From DAOTVS01 sp034436375 (GTDB taxonomy: Bacteria > Chloroflexota > Anaerolineae > SpSt-313), in contig DAOTVS010000059.1 in assembly GCA_034436375.1 (NCBI GenBank), forward strand, positions 1-31,616: 31,616 nt of DNA. Direction: 5' to 3'. Of this stretch, positions 8,175-17,192 are shown piece by piece. Within the stretch, counting starts at the first letter, position 1. Each line of letters starts with the position of its first letter. The notes below the pieces were generated by a model. That model was given only the letters and a program-made list of their open reading frames with translations. It was not told where the DNA came from and searched no databases. The position numbers were made by a program, and so were the translations under genes.

Positions 8175-9605
8175 ATGGCTCGTTACGAAGATACGAATTG
8201 GCAAGATTCAATGCGCATCCGCTTCGACTATACCAACATGATGGCTGATGCGGTCGGCAAAGACCGCGGCACCAGCGAACAAGAGCTCGACGAGATGGAG
8301 GGCCGCCTTTCAGCCGCCCTGGATGTGCTCTCGATGCGCCGTGGTCCCAAAGATCTGGCCTGGATGACCCTGCCCCAGCAGACTGATATGGCCGATGAAG
8401 TGCTGGCCTACGCGGAAGAGGTCAAGGGCCTCTTTGACGATGTGCTGGTTCTGGGCATCGGCGGCTCTGCCCTGGGCGTGACAGCGCTCAAGACAGCTCT
8501 CTTGCCTTTCTATTCTGATTACTTGTCGCCGGAAGTGCGCCAGCGCCCCCGTTTGTTCGTGCTGGATAATGTCGATCCCGATTGGGTGATGCCGGCGCTG
8601 CGCCTGCTGCATGCCGAGCGCACGCTGGTCATCGTCACGAGCAAGTCTGGCAACACGACGGAGACATTGGCCCAGTTCCTGATCGTGCGCCAGTGGTTGC
8701 GTGAAGCCCTGGGCGATAGCGCTAGCAGCCATGTGGCGGTGATCACGGATCCCACCCAGGGGCCACTGCGCGCCATTGCAACCCGCGAGGGCTATCGCGC
8801 CTTCCCGGTGCCGGTAGGCGTCGGCGGGCGCTTTTCCGTGCTCTCCCCAGTCGGCTTGCTGCCGGCTGCTCTGGTCGGCATCGATATCAAGGAACTGCTG
8901 GCAGGCGCCGCCTATGGCGAGTCTCTGTGCCGGGTGCGCACCCTGCGCCGCAATCCGGCAGGCATCAATGCGGCGCTGCAATACCTGGGCTACAAGCGGG
9001 GGCAGCGCATCTCGGTGATGATGCCCTACAGCCAGCACCTGCGCGACGTGGCCGATTGGTTCCGCCAGCTCTGGGCCGAAAGCCTGGGGAAGAAGATGAG
9101 CGTGATGGGCAAACGTGCGAACGTCGGCCCCACCCCGGTCCTGGCCCTGGGCACGACTGACCAACACTCGCAGATCCAGCTCTATGTGGAAGGCCCCGCC
9201 GACAAGATCATCAACTTTGTGGCTGTGGACAAGTTTGTCGATGAGGGCGCAATTCCAGCGGCGGGCAGCGATGAAGACGACATTGCCTACCTGGGTGGCC
9301 ATTCGCTGGCCGAGCTGATCAATATCGAGCGTCAGGCTACGGCCATCGCTCTCACCGAGGCAGGCCGGCCCAACTGTACCCACACTCTGCCCGAGGTGAA
9401 CCCCTTCACTGTGGGCGAGTTCCTCTATATGCTCGAGATGCAAACGGCGATCAGCGGCCTCTTCTACGCCGTTGATGCCTACGACCAGCCCGGGGTTGAG
9501 GCGGGCAAGCAGCTCACCTATGCTCTGCTGGGCCGGCCGGGTTATGAGTCTCGGGCGCTGGAGGTGGCGACAGCCAACGCCGCCAAACCTCGCAAAGTGG
9601 TCTAG
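8175..9605 (+). CDS. pgi: Glucose-6-phosphate isomerase
   Basis: A 476-residue SIS-fold isomerase interconverting glucose 6-phosphate and fructose 6-phosphate in glycolysis and gluconeogenesis. Seen are VLGIGGSALG near residue 94, the phosphate-binding SKSGNTTET near residue 156, TDPTQGPLRAIA, the GVGGRFSVLSPVGLLPA segment and the C-terminal PGVEAGKQLTYALLG. The length suits the shorter bacterial type. I chose the ATG at 8175, preceded by AAGGAG, because the frame upstream to 8076 only translates the AGTTCC-type repeat. It stands alone behind its own promoter; the next gene begins 230 nt later. Confidence 0.95.
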   Translation: MARYEDTNWQDSMRIRFDYTNMMADAVGKDRGTSEQELDEMEGRLSAALDVLSMRRGPKDLAWMTLPQQTDMADEVLAYAEEVKGLFDDVLVLGIGGSALGVTALKTALLPFYSDYLSPEVRQRPRLFVLDNVDPDWVMPALRLLHAERTLVIVTSKSGNTTETLAQFLIVRQWLREALGDSASSHVAVITDPTQGPLRAIATREGYRAFPVPVGVGGRFSVLSPVGLLPAALVGIDIKELLAGAAYGESLCRVRTLRRNPAGINAALQYLGYKRGQRISVMMPYSQHLRDVADWFRQLWAESLGKKMSVMGKRANVGPTPVLALGTTDQHSQIQLYVEGPADKIINFVAVDKFVDEGAIPAAGSDEDDIAYLGGHSLAELINIERQATAIALTEAGRPNCTHTLPEVNPFTVGEFLYMLEMQTAISGLFYAVDAYDQPGVEAGKQLTYALLGRPGYESRALEVATANAAKPRKVV

Positions 9606-9606
9606 C

Positions 9607-9760
9607 AGACTCCTGGGAACTCGCAGGAACTGAGGGTCAAGCGGGCCAGCGCCCGATTCGGGTGGATCACAGCCACCTGTGGCCCTGAAGGGCGAGGCTT
9701 TGTCTTTCCCCTCAGTTCCCACAGTTCCCTCATATCCCATGAGTTCCTATGAGTTCAAAT
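9607..9760. repeat. AGTTCC-type short-repeat region downstream of pgi
   Basis: The left part reads CTGGGAACTCGCAGGAACTG. The right part reads CTCAGTTCCCACAGTTCCC, then CATGAGTTCCTATGAGTTC. The two sides are inverted relative to each other, and each consists of several 10-12-nt direct repeats. This makes a third copy of the region type seen at 4800 and 8076. Confidence 0.6.
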
Positions 9761-9788
9761 AGGCAGACAGATGGAAATCATGTATAAT
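9760..9788 (+). promoter_or_regulatory. Probable promoter of the TPR/BNR/kinase operon
   Basis: A perfect TATAAT lies at 9783-9788, 48 nt before the first start codon, with a weak -35 (TAGGCA, 9760-9765) at 17 bp. The -10 is convincing; the -35 matches only four of six positions. Confidence 0.5.
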
Positions 9789-9835
9789 GATTCCGTACGA
9801 GCACTTGCCCTCATGGTGAAGCGAGGTCTGGTTCT

Positions 9836-11362
9836 ATGGCGGAGTTTCGTGATGGTCACGGTACCCCAGCCAGCCCCGAAAGTGCAACAAGCGCCGAGGA
9901 ATTATACAATCAAGGGATGGCGTTCTATCGCCGCCGGCAGTGGCAACAGGCACGGGAGAGTTTTCTGCGTCTGAAGGCGCTGGAGCCTAACCGGCGCGGC
10001 ATCGATGCCCTGCTTGACGAGCTGGATATCTTCATCCGCCTGGAATCCCTCGAGCCGCCCTTTGCAGTTCGCGATGAGCCTGTTACAACTCCAGACCCCG
10101 AGCCGCCAGCTGCCACCCACAATCCGGGCCAAACCAGGGTGCCAGTCGTTGGGGCGAAGCCTGCGCGTCGCGCCCGGCCAAAATGGCTGTTGCCTGCGCT
10201 GTTGGCGGCTGTGATGGCATTGGTGGCAATCGACTTGGCCATCTATGGCCTCATCAACCCGCCGGCTAGAGCGCGCGAGCAAGAGTTGCGCAACCAGGGG
10301 CAGGCCTACCGCATGGTCGGCAATTGGGATCGAGCCATCGAAGCCTATGAAGAGCTACATTCTCTGCTGCCCAATGATCTGGAGGCCAAGAATGGCCTCT
10401 GGATTGCCTACTATGAACGCGCCAATCAGCATGCAACCGATGCTGCACGTTTTGAGGAGCAGGACCAGTATGCCGAAGCCGCCCAAGAGTGGGATAAGGC
10501 CATAGCTGACTTCAAGTCGGCCCAGGAGGTGGACCCCAACCACCACAACGATTCCCGTGGCAGCATTGCGGGCCGCATTGAGCTGGCCGAGAAGCACAAC
10601 AGCTGGGCGATGCTCTTTGCGCAGGCCGACCAGCAGCGCAACGATCACCAGTGGTCGGCAGCGATCCAGACCCTGGAGGCCCTGCGCAATGCGGCGCCCG
10701 ATTACCGCAGCGCCCAAGTGCGCATGAGCCTGAGCATATGCTACCTGTCTGCCGGGCAGGATGCCGTGAACGCAGCCGAGACGGCCTCGCAGGTGGAGGC
10801 GGGTGTCAAGCTGATGGAACAGGCCTTCGAGGTGCAGCCCTCCAATACCCAGGCCCAGACGGCGCTGCAGAAGGCCCGCAGTTACCTCGAGGGCATGGAT
10901 GCTTATCTCGCTCAACAGTGGGATGACGCCATCAAGGCCCTGGCGGGGGTTGTGGAAGATACTCCTGGTTACGCGGGCGGGCGCGCCCGAGACATGCTCT
11001 GCCAGTCCTACACACAGCGTGCAACCAGGTCAGAGGCCGACGGCAATTTGCAGCAGGCGCTGGCCGATTACCAGAGCGTGATCGCCCTCAATGCGTGCAG
11101 TAACCAGACCGAGGCCGCGCAGAAGGTCCAGGAGGTATCGCTGGCCCTCACGCCCACGGTAACGCCCACCCCGCGGCCGACGGATACCCCACGGCCCACG
11201 GCGACGCCGACCAATACGCCCGAGCCGACGGCCACGCCGACGGCTACCAACCCACCGGCGCCCAGGCCGACCAGCCGGCCGCCGCGGCCCACCTCGCCGC
11301 CGCCCACCAATCCGCCGCCCACCAATCCGCCGCCCGCGCCGACGGATTGGCGGAATGCGTAG
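9836..11362 (+). CDS. Single-pass membrane TPR protein with Thr/Pro-rich C-terminal tail
   Basis: 508 residues. One TPR-like unit (residues 20-55, EELYNQGMAFYRRRQWQQAR) lies before a transmembrane helix at about 117-140. Several further TPR units follow (for example ELRNQGQAYRMVGNWDRAIE and later pairs to about residue 430). Residues 438-508 are almost pure TPTPRPTDTP/PPPTNPPP low complexity, a tail style common in Chloroflexota surface proteins. With no signal peptide before the helix, the N-terminal TPR would be cytoplasmic and the main TPR array and tail extracytoplasmic. It starts an operon: the next gene begins 9 nt after its stop. It probably scaffolds protein contacts at the envelope; the partner is unknown. 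Confidence 0.85.
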   Translation: MAEFRDGHGTPASPESATSAEELYNQGMAFYRRRQWQQARESFLRLKALEPNRRGIDALLDELDIFIRLESLEPPFAVRDEPVTTPDPEPPAATHNPGQTRVPVVGAKPARRARPKWLLPALLAAVMALVAIDLAIYGLINPPARAREQELRNQGQAYRMVGNWDRAIEAYEELHSLLPNDLEAKNGLWIAYYERANQHATDAARFEEQDQYAEAAQEWDKAIADFKSAQEVDPNHHNDSRGSIAGRIELAEKHNSWAMLFAQADQQRNDHQWSAAIQTLEALRNAAPDYRSAQVRMSLSICYLSAGQDAVNAAETASQVEAGVKLMEQAFEVQPSNTQAQTALQKARSYLEGMDAYLAQQWDDAIKALAGVVEDTPGYAGGRARDMLCQSYTQRATRSEADGNLQQALADYQSVIALNACSNQTEAAQKVQEVSLALTPTVTPTPRPTDTPRPTATPTNTPEPTATPTATNPPAPRPTSRPPRPTSPPPTNPPPTNPPPAPTDWRNA

Positions 11363-11371
11363 GGGGGTGAG

Positions 11372-12454
11372 GTGGCTGTGAGCCATCATATCGGGAGGGC
11401 TTGTCGAGCCGGCATGCGCGTGCTCGCCGCCGTGAACAGCGACTGGCGCAGGCAAGCGCTGGCTGTGGTCGTGTCTTTTGCATTGCCCCTGCTGGCCTAC
11501 CCCCTGGCCCTGACTCACGCGGCCGGCGACCATTGGGAGCGCATCGCCGGACTTGCGGCGGGAGGAACGGTGCGACAGATTCCTTGCGGCCAGGCCGACG
11601 GCCAAGTGGATGTGTACCTGTCCGTAGAGGACTGGGGGATACTGCTCTCTGAAGATGGCGGGCGCTTTTGGCGCCCCATAAACGACCGCCTGCCGCGGGG
11701 AAACCTGGGGTGTGTGGCTACAGGCCCTTTGGCGTTGGCCCCAAATTCCGCGCAATTCTTACTGGTGGGCGTTTCCGGCCAGAATGCCGGCGGCCGGCCA
11801 GTCATCTACAAGACGCGTGATGGTGGGCTCCTTTGGGTGCCCCGGCGTGGCCTGGGGACAGAAGATATTAACGCCCTGGTGATTGGCCCGGGCGGTGTCG
11901 CTTATGCCGCCAGCGGCCGTTCCCTCTACTGTAGCACAGATGCCGGCGACACCTGGCTGGAGACAGGGCGCCGGCCTACTGCGAGCGTTGCACTCTCGAT
12001 GGCCGTAGACAAGACCGACTCGGTCGTCTATGTGGGCACAGAGGCCGATGGCATCTGGCTCACGGCCGACCGGGGTGTGACTTGGCGATCAGCCCTGCCC
12101 AACCATTCGGTGTACACGCTGGTAGTCTCGGCCACGGGGGCCGTCTATGCCGGCGCCGATGATGGCCTCTATGCCAGCTCCGACCGTGGCGCCACCTGGC
12201 ACCCGATCCCCCTGACCTCCGGCGAGCCTGTCAAGGCCCTGGCCGTGGCCTCGGGAGTGCCGGACCGCCTCTTTGTCGGTGCGAGCGGCAATACGCCGGT
12301 TCTCTACTCTGCCAATGGTGGCGCTTCTTGGCGGCCCCTCTCGCCAGTGTTGTTGGGCGCCCCGGTGACTGCTCTGGCTCTGGATCCAGGTTCGGAGCAG
12401 CGGCTCTATGTCGGTACAAGCCGGGGGCTCTGGCGCTGCGTGCTGGCTCATTGA
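11372..12454 (+). CDS. Exported BNR/Asp-box beta-propeller protein
   Basis: 360 residues starting at a GTG (11372, or 11378 in the same frame) just after AGGGGGGTGAGG. Residues 28-50 form a hydrophobic signal or anchor segment (LAVVVSFALPLLAYPLAL). The rest is a repeat protein with six Asp-box motifs of the form SxDxGxxW: SEDGGRFW, TRDGGLLW, STDAGDTW, TADRGVTW, SSDRGATW and SANGGASW. Each is followed by a (V/L)YVGT-like strand. This predicts a sialidase/Ycf48-like beta propeller outside the membrane. No catalytic sialidase residues are apparent, so a binding or structural role is more likely. It lies between the TPR protein and the kinase with 9- and 13-nt gaps, which suggests one functional unit. 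Confidence 0.85.
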   Translation: MAVSHHIGRACRAGMRVLAAVNSDWRRQALAVVVSFALPLLAYPLALTHAAGDHWERIAGLAAGGTVRQIPCGQADGQVDVYLSVEDWGILLSEDGGRFWRPINDRLPRGNLGCVATGPLALAPNSAQFLLVGVSGQNAGGRPVIYKTRDGGLLWVPRRGLGTEDINALVIGPGGVAYAASGRSLYCSTDAGDTWLETGRRPTASVALSMAVDKTDSVVYVGTEADGIWLTADRGVTWRSALPNHSVYTLVVSATGAVYAGADDGLYASSDRGATWHPIPLTSGEPVKALAVASGVPDRLFVGASGNTPVLYSANGGASWRPLSPVLLGAPVTALALDPGSEQRLYVGTSRGLWRCVLAH

Positions 12455-12467
12455 GCGAAGGTTGATC

Positions 12468-14744
12468 ATGGCGCTGTTTCTGGCAAAGGATGAAGCTCAT
12501 CTCGACCCGCAGTTGCGCACTGTGCTGTTCCGTGAAGGGAGGCTTGGCACTCTCCTGCGCATCCTGTTGACGGGCATCGGCCTGCTTATGGTGCGCACAG
12601 ACCAACAGGGGAGCTTGCCCTCCGGCGCTGTGTGGACGGCGCTTTTCTACCTGGGCTTTGCCCTTGCCTTTGCCTCTGCCCTGATGCTGGGCCAACGCAC
12701 GGTGGCCCTGCGGCGCCTTCTGGCGCCCCCTCTGGTCCGTGCGGCGCTTTTGGGCGTTTCCTTTCTCGATCTCACTTTCATCAGTTTGTTGGTGCTGCAC
12801 TCCGGCGGCCCCCTCAGCGATGCCTACCTGTTCTACCCACTCTTGATGCTCGAGATGGCAGTCGTCTACCCGGCTGTACCTGAGGTGGTGATGGTGGCGC
12901 TTTTCATGGGTCCGGCCTATGCCGGGGTCATTCGCCTGCTGGCCGGTGGCTGGTATTTCCTTGAGGAGCCCTCTTTCCTGTTGCGTTACGTGGTGCTCAT
13001 AGCGAGCGCTGTGGGAGGCCTGGCGGTGGCGGCTGTGGTCGGCCGCTATCAGCGCCGGCTGGGCGAGATGGAGGCGCGGCTCTCTAGCAGTCACAGTGAT
13101 GTGGCCCGGCAGACGCTGATTCTGCAGCGCACAGCCAGCGACCTGGGCCGACGCGTGCAGCAACTGCGCATGCTGCAGGAAGGGGTCAAGGGGATCAACT
13201 CGGCCCTGGCGCTGGAGGACCTGCTGAACCTGATCGTGGCCAATGCTTCGCAAGTGGTGCGTGATTGCCCCTGCGCTCTGGCTCTGCTCAACAGTGACGA
13301 GGGGGTAGTCGAGACCCGCGCCGTTTCGAGCCTGGCGGCTGGCGCGGCGCCAGCCAACCCACTTGCCCACTGCCAGGATAAGATCGAAGCCGTGGTGCGT
13401 GATGGCCGCCCGGTGCGGCTCGACGAGGTGGTGGCCCCAGCCCCAACCGGGGAGTGTTGGCCCGTCGCTTCGCTGATCAGCGTTCCCCTGATCGCCGATG
13501 GCCGCTCTATCGGCGCTTTGAGCGCCACCAGCCCGCACGCCGGCGCCTTTACTGATGAAGACCTGGAGATCCTCAGCGCCTTTGCGGACCAGGCCGTCAT
13601 TGCCGTCAAGAACGCGCGCCTCTATCAGAGCGCCCAGGAGCGGCGGAGCGAACTGGAGGCTATGCTGCGCGGCATTGGCGACGCCGTGGTTGCCACCGAT
13701 GCGCGCCGGCGCCTGACCGTGCTCAACCCGATCGCAGCCCAGGTCTTCGGGTTGCGGCGCCCGGCCTCAGCCGGGCAGCCCCTGCAGGAAGTTGTCGAGA
13801 ACCCTGACCTTCTCGCGCTCGTCGAGGAAACCTTGCCTGGCAGCGTGCCTTCGGCTATGCGTGAGATCACCCTGCCGACTGCGATGGGTGAATCCAGGGC
13901 CAGAACTTTCCAGGCCTTGGCATCTCCAGTCTTGGGTGAGGGCGGCGAGGCGCTGGGCGCTGTGGTCGTATTGCGCGACATCACGCATCAGAAGGAACTG
14001 GACCGTATCAAATCCGACTTTCTCTCTGTGGTGTCGCACGAGCTCAAGACCCCGCTGCACTCAATCAAGGGCTTTGTGGATATCATCCTGATGGGCAAGA
14101 CAGGTCCCGTGACCGAGACTCAGCAGGATTTCCTGAATACCGTCAAGCAGCAGGCCGAAGCATTGCAGAACATGATCAACGATCTGCTCGAGTTCTCGCG
14201 CCTTGAGGCAGGGCATATCCGGCTCCGGATCGAGACGGTGCCGCTGGGTCAGGTAGTGCAGAGTGTGGTCATGCGCATGCAACCCCTGGCGCAGGAAGGG
14301 AATATCGAATTGAGCAACCTGGTGCCCGCCCATTTCGTCACCATCGAGGCCGACCGTGCGCGCCTGGAACAGGTCGTGACTAATCTGCTCTCCAACGCCT
14401 GCAAGTTCACCCCTCCCCACGGAGCGGTGTCCATCAGCGCCATGGACATGGGAGATGCGGTGCAGGTCTCGGTGGCCGATACGGGCATTGGCATCCCCGC
14501 CGACAGGCTGGAGCATATCTTTGAGCGCTTTTACCAGGTCGATGGCACTGCCACACGCCACTATCGGGGCACGGGGCTAGGGCTCACCATCTGCAAACAT
14601 ATCGTAGAGTACCATGGCGGGCGCATCTGGGCGGAGAGTGTCGAGGGTAAGGGGTCCACGTTCCACTTTATCCTGCCCAAAGTCCAACCCGAGCCCGAAA
14701 CTCTGGCTATGGATTTTACCGTGTTACCGCCGAACAGGTCGTAA
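12468..14744 (+). CDS. Membrane sensor histidine kinase with GAF and PAS domains
   Basis: About 758 residues from the ATG at 12468, which follows GAAGG 13 nt after the upstream stop. Five or six hydrophobic helices span residues 28-191. They are followed by a coiled segment, a GAF domain (about 240-385, ending AFADQAVIAVKNARLY), a PAS domain (about 391-505, GIGDAVVATDARRRLTVLN), HisKA with the phospho-acceptor His524 in VVSHELKTPLHSIKGF, and HATPase_c with N box NLLSNACKF, G1 DTGIGIP and G2 GTGLGL. All catalytic motifs are intact. No response regulator lies in the operon; an OmpR-type regulator is at 20623 on the same strand. The stop codon lies in long-inverted-repeat copy 3. The input domain does not match a sensor family I recognise. 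Confidence 0.93.
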   Translation: MALFLAKDEAHLDPQLRTVLFREGRLGTLLRILLTGIGLLMVRTDQQGSLPSGAVWTALFYLGFALAFASALMLGQRTVALRRLLAPPLVRAALLGVSFLDLTFISLLVLHSGGPLSDAYLFYPLLMLEMAVVYPAVPEVVMVALFMGPAYAGVIRLLAGGWYFLEEPSFLLRYVVLIASAVGGLAVAAVVGRYQRRLGEMEARLSSSHSDVARQTLILQRTASDLGRRVQQLRMLQEGVKGINSALALEDLLNLIVANASQVVRDCPCALALLNSDEGVVETRAVSSLAAGAAPANPLAHCQDKIEAVVRDGRPVRLDEVVAPAPTGECWPVASLISVPLIADGRSIGALSATSPHAGAFTDEDLEILSAFADQAVIAVKNARLYQSAQERRSELEAMLRGIGDAVVATDARRRLTVLNPIAAQVFGLRRPASAGQPLQEVVENPDLLALVEETLPGSVPSAMREITLPTAMGESRARTFQALASPVLGEGGEALGAVVVLRDITHQKELDRIKSDFLSVVSHELKTPLHSIKGFVDIILMGKTGPVTETQQDFLNTVKQQAEALQNMINDLLEFSRLEAGHIRLRIETVPLGQVVQSVVMRMQPLAQEGNIELSNLVPAHFVTIEADRARLEQVVTNLLSNACKFTPPHGAVSISAMDMGDAVQVSVADTGIGIPADRLEHIFERFYQVDGTATRHYRGTGLGLTICKHIVEYHGGRIWAESVEGKGSTFHFILPKVQPEPETLAMDFTVLPPNRS

Positions 14745-14880
14745 ACCGTAAAACGACAAGCGTAAGGTTGCCACAGCGAGAGGAGTGCTGCTCTGCATAG
14801 CTTTCGGCAAAAGCAGGCCAGCGCAAAGCAACAGGCACCCTGCAATGGCGACCTTATGTTTCACGTTTTACGCATCATTC
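14740..14880. repeat. Long-inverted-repeat element, copy 3
   Basis: The left arm CGTAAACCGTAAAACGACAAG and right arm TTTCACGTTTTACGCATC pair with some mismatches, with inner ends GTAAGGTTGCC and GGCGACCTTAT. The CGTAAAACG/CGTTTTACG module is matched between the two arms of this copy. It holds the kinase stop codon and precedes the aldo/keto reductase. Confidence 0.75.
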
Positions 14881-14893
14881 TCTGGGAGGAACC

Positions 14894-16018
14894 ATGCAGT
14901 ATCGCACCTTTGGCCGCACCGGCATCCGCATGTCAGCATTGGGTTTCGGCGCCATGCGCCTGCCCATGACTCCTGACGATCAGCATGTAGACGAGGAAAA
15001 GGCGATCCCGGTCATCCGCCGGGCGTATGAGCTGGGCGTGAACTATTTCGATACGGCGCCCTACTACTGCAAGTCCGAGAGCGAGATCGTGCTCGGCAAG
15101 GCGATCAAGCCTTTCCGCGATCAGATCTATGTCTCCACCAAGAATCCTATCGACAATGGTGACGGGGTGGTCTTCCGGCAAAAGCTGGAGGAGTCGTTGC
15201 GCAAGCTGGATTGCGGCTGGATCGATTTCTACCACATGTGGGGCATCAGCTGGAAGAGCTATGAGGAGCACATTACGGCCAAGGATGGCCCGCTGGCCCA
15301 GGCCCGCCGCGCCAAGGAGGAGGGACTGATTCGCCATATCAGCTATTCCTTCCATGACACGCCTGAGGCTCTGCTGCGCTTGATCGATACCGGCAATTTC
15401 GAGAGCATGACCGTGCAGTATAATCTGCTGGACCGGGCCAATGAGCAGGCCATCCAGCATGCGCACGAGGCCGGTATGGGGGTGGTGATCATGGGGCCGG
15501 TGGGTGGCGGGCGCCTCTCCGGCTACTCGGAGCAGATCCGCCAGTTGCTCCCCAACGGCTTTGGCGGCAACGCCGACCTGGCGCTGCGCTTTGTGCTGGC
15601 CCACCCGGGGGTGAGCGTGGCCCTTTCGGGCATGAGCACCATCGAGATGGTGGAGCAGAATGCCGCGACCGTGAGCCGCCCCGAGGGCCTTTCGGCAGAG
15701 GAGCGGCGGCAGATCGCCCAGGCCCTCGACGAGCTCAAGCGCCTAGCCGATCTCTACTGCACCGGCTGCCAGTACTGCATGCCCTGCCCGAATGACGTCA
15801 ATATCCCGCAGATCTTTGAGTTCATGAACTATCACCGGGTGTATGGACTCACCGAGCACGCGCGGGCGCAATATGCCCTGCTCGGCACCAACCATGAATG
15901 GATCAAGGGAGAGAACGCATCGGCCTGCCTCGAGTGCGGCGAGTGTGAAGGCAAGTGCCCCCAGCACCTGAACATCATCGAGCAGTTGAAGGAAGCGCAC
16001 AGGACACTGGGGGCGTAA
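14894..16018 (+). CDS. Aldo/keto reductase with C-terminal dicluster 4Fe-4S domain
   Basis: 374 residues. The N-terminal TIM barrel opens QYRTFGRTGIRMSALGFGAMRLP and carries the family catalytic residues (FDTAPYY with Asp and Tyr, STKNP with Lys, FYHMWGI with His). The C-terminal domain has two ferredoxin-type cysteine sets: CTGCQYCMPCP from residue 289 and CLECGECEGKCP from residue 345. This suggests NAD(P)H and iron-sulfur chemistry in one chain, as in predicted oxidoreductases of the AKR/ferredoxin family. Substrate unknown. GGGAGGAACC precedes the ATG. Its stop overlaps the start of homoserine dehydrogenase (TAATG), so the two are translationally coupled. Confidence 0.93.
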   Translation: MQYRTFGRTGIRMSALGFGAMRLPMTPDDQHVDEEKAIPVIRRAYELGVNYFDTAPYYCKSESEIVLGKAIKPFRDQIYVSTKNPIDNGDGVVFRQKLEESLRKLDCGWIDFYHMWGISWKSYEEHITAKDGPLAQARRAKEEGLIRHISYSFHDTPEALLRLIDTGNFESMTVQYNLLDRANEQAIQHAHEAGMGVVIMGPVGGGRLSGYSEQIRQLLPNGFGGNADLALRFVLAHPGVSVALSGMSTIEMVEQNAATVSRPEGLSAEERRQIAQALDELKRLADLYCTGCQYCMPCPNDVNIPQIFEFMNYHRVYGLTEHARAQYALLGTNHEWIKGENASACLECGECEGKCPQHLNIIEQLKEAHRTLGA

Positions 16019-17052
16019 TGCGCACCGTTCGCTTCTTCTCCGCCGGCCTCGGCGCCATTGGTCGGCGCTTTATCGAGCTGACGGTAAGCCAGGCCGATCT
16101 GCTGGCCGGGCGCTATGGACTGCGGCTGGTGCCCGTGGGCGTGGCCGATTCTTCCGGTGCGGCCCTGGACCCGGCCGGCCTGGACCCGGCGCGGATTGTG
16201 GCGCTGAAGAGGGCCCGCCAGGGGGCAGCGAGCTACCCGAGGGCTGGCCGGCCAGGGCTCGACGTGCGCCAGGCGTTTGCCCAGACGCAGGTGGACCTGT
16301 TGGTAGAGGCAACGCCCACAAACCTGCGCGACGGTCAGCCCGGTCTGGGGTTGATTGCCGATGCCCTGCGGCGCCGGGTGCCAGTCGCCATGGCCAGCAA
16401 GGGGCCATTGGTGCTGGGTTATGCCGAGCTGACGACCCTGGCAGCGCAGGCGGGCGTGCGCCTGGCCTTTAGCGCCGCCGTGGCAGGTGGGCTCCCGACG
16501 GTGAACCTGGGCCGGCGGGATCTGGCGGGCGCCCAGGTGCTGCGGGTGGAAGGCATCTTTAACAGCACGACCAACTATATTCTCACAACGATGGCCGAGG
16601 AAGGCCTTCCCTTTGCGGATGCCCTGGCCGAGGCCCAGCGGCGCGGCATCGCCGAGGCCGACCCGAGCCTCGATATCGACGGTTTTGATGCGGCGGCCAA
16701 GCTGCTGATCGTGGCCAATAGCGTCCTGGGGCGCCCGACGAGGCTGGCAGATATCGAGATCACGGGCGTGCGCGATGTGACGCCCGAACGCTTGCGGGCC
16801 GCGGCGCGTGCCGGGCGGGCGCTCAAGCTGCTAGCCCTGGCCGAGCGGGAGGGAGGCGATTACCGCCTTTCCGTGCGTCCAACTGAACTGGAGCTGAGCC
16901 ATCCCCTGGCGCGTCTGCGCCCGTGGGAGATGGGCGTGCGCTACACGACCGACATCATGGGTGTCATCTATGCCGCTATTGACGAGCCAGACCCCATGCC
17001 TACAGCGGCGGCCGTGCTGCGGGATGTCATTGATTTGACTCGTGATAAGTAA
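16018..17052 (+). CDS. hom: Homoserine dehydrogenase
   Basis: 344 residues. It catalyses NAD(P)H-dependent reduction of aspartate semialdehyde to homoserine in threonine/methionine synthesis. Visible: the Rossmann motif GLGAIG at 10-15, VPVAMASKGPLVL, IFNSTTNYILTTM, and the signature ADPSLDIDGFDAAAKLL with the catalytic Lys. There is no C-terminal ACT domain, so classical threonine feedback through that domain is not expected. The start is the ATG of a TAATG overlap with the aldo/keto reductase; the frame extends upstream to 15955 but that part overlaps the neighbour. Its last three residues (R-D-K) and stop are encoded by long-inverted-repeat copy 4. Confidence 0.93.
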   Translation: MRTVRFFSAGLGAIGRRFIELTVSQADLLAGRYGLRLVPVGVADSSGAALDPAGLDPARIVALKRARQGAASYPRAGRPGLDVRQAFAQTQVDLLVEATPTNLRDGQPGLGLIADALRRRVPVAMASKGPLVLGYAELTTLAAQAGVRLAFSAAVAGGLPTVNLGRRDLAGAQVLRVEGIFNSTTNYILTTMAEEGLPFADALAEAQRRGIAEADPSLDIDGFDAAAKLLIVANSVLGRPTRLADIEITGVRDVTPERLRAAARAGRALKLLALAEREGGDYRLSVRPTELELSHPLARLRPWEMGVRYTTDIMGVIYAAIDEPDPMPTAAAVLRDVIDLTRDK

Positions 17053-17180
17053 TGCGTAATACGTAAGGTTGCTATAGCAATGCATTCGCTGTTCCATGTA
17101 TTCTGGCTGCAGGCGGGCGCAACGCAGAGTAGTGAGCGTATTGCCATGGCAACCTTACGTATTACGCATTACTTATTACG
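17041..17180. repeat. Long-inverted-repeat element, copy 4 (best-paired copy)
   Basis: The left arm CGTGATAAGTAATGCGTAAT continues to ACGTAAGGTTGC, and its complement forms the right arm ending ATTACGCATTACTTATTACG. About 41 nt pair with only three mismatches. The module order (TGCGTAATACG) differs from copies 1 and 5 but is the same in both arms here. It lies between hom and the Hsp70-like gene. Confidence 0.9.
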
Positions 17181-17192
17181 CTCGGAGGCGCC

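Noticed and set aside
8310..9740. 476-codon frame on the minus strand opposite pgi
   Set aside because: Low-complexity His/Gln-rich antisense shadow of the certain pgi gene.
12231..13538. 435-codon minus-strand frame opposite the kinase
   Set aside because: Antisense of the BNR and kinase genes, with Gln/His/Arg-rich shadow composition.
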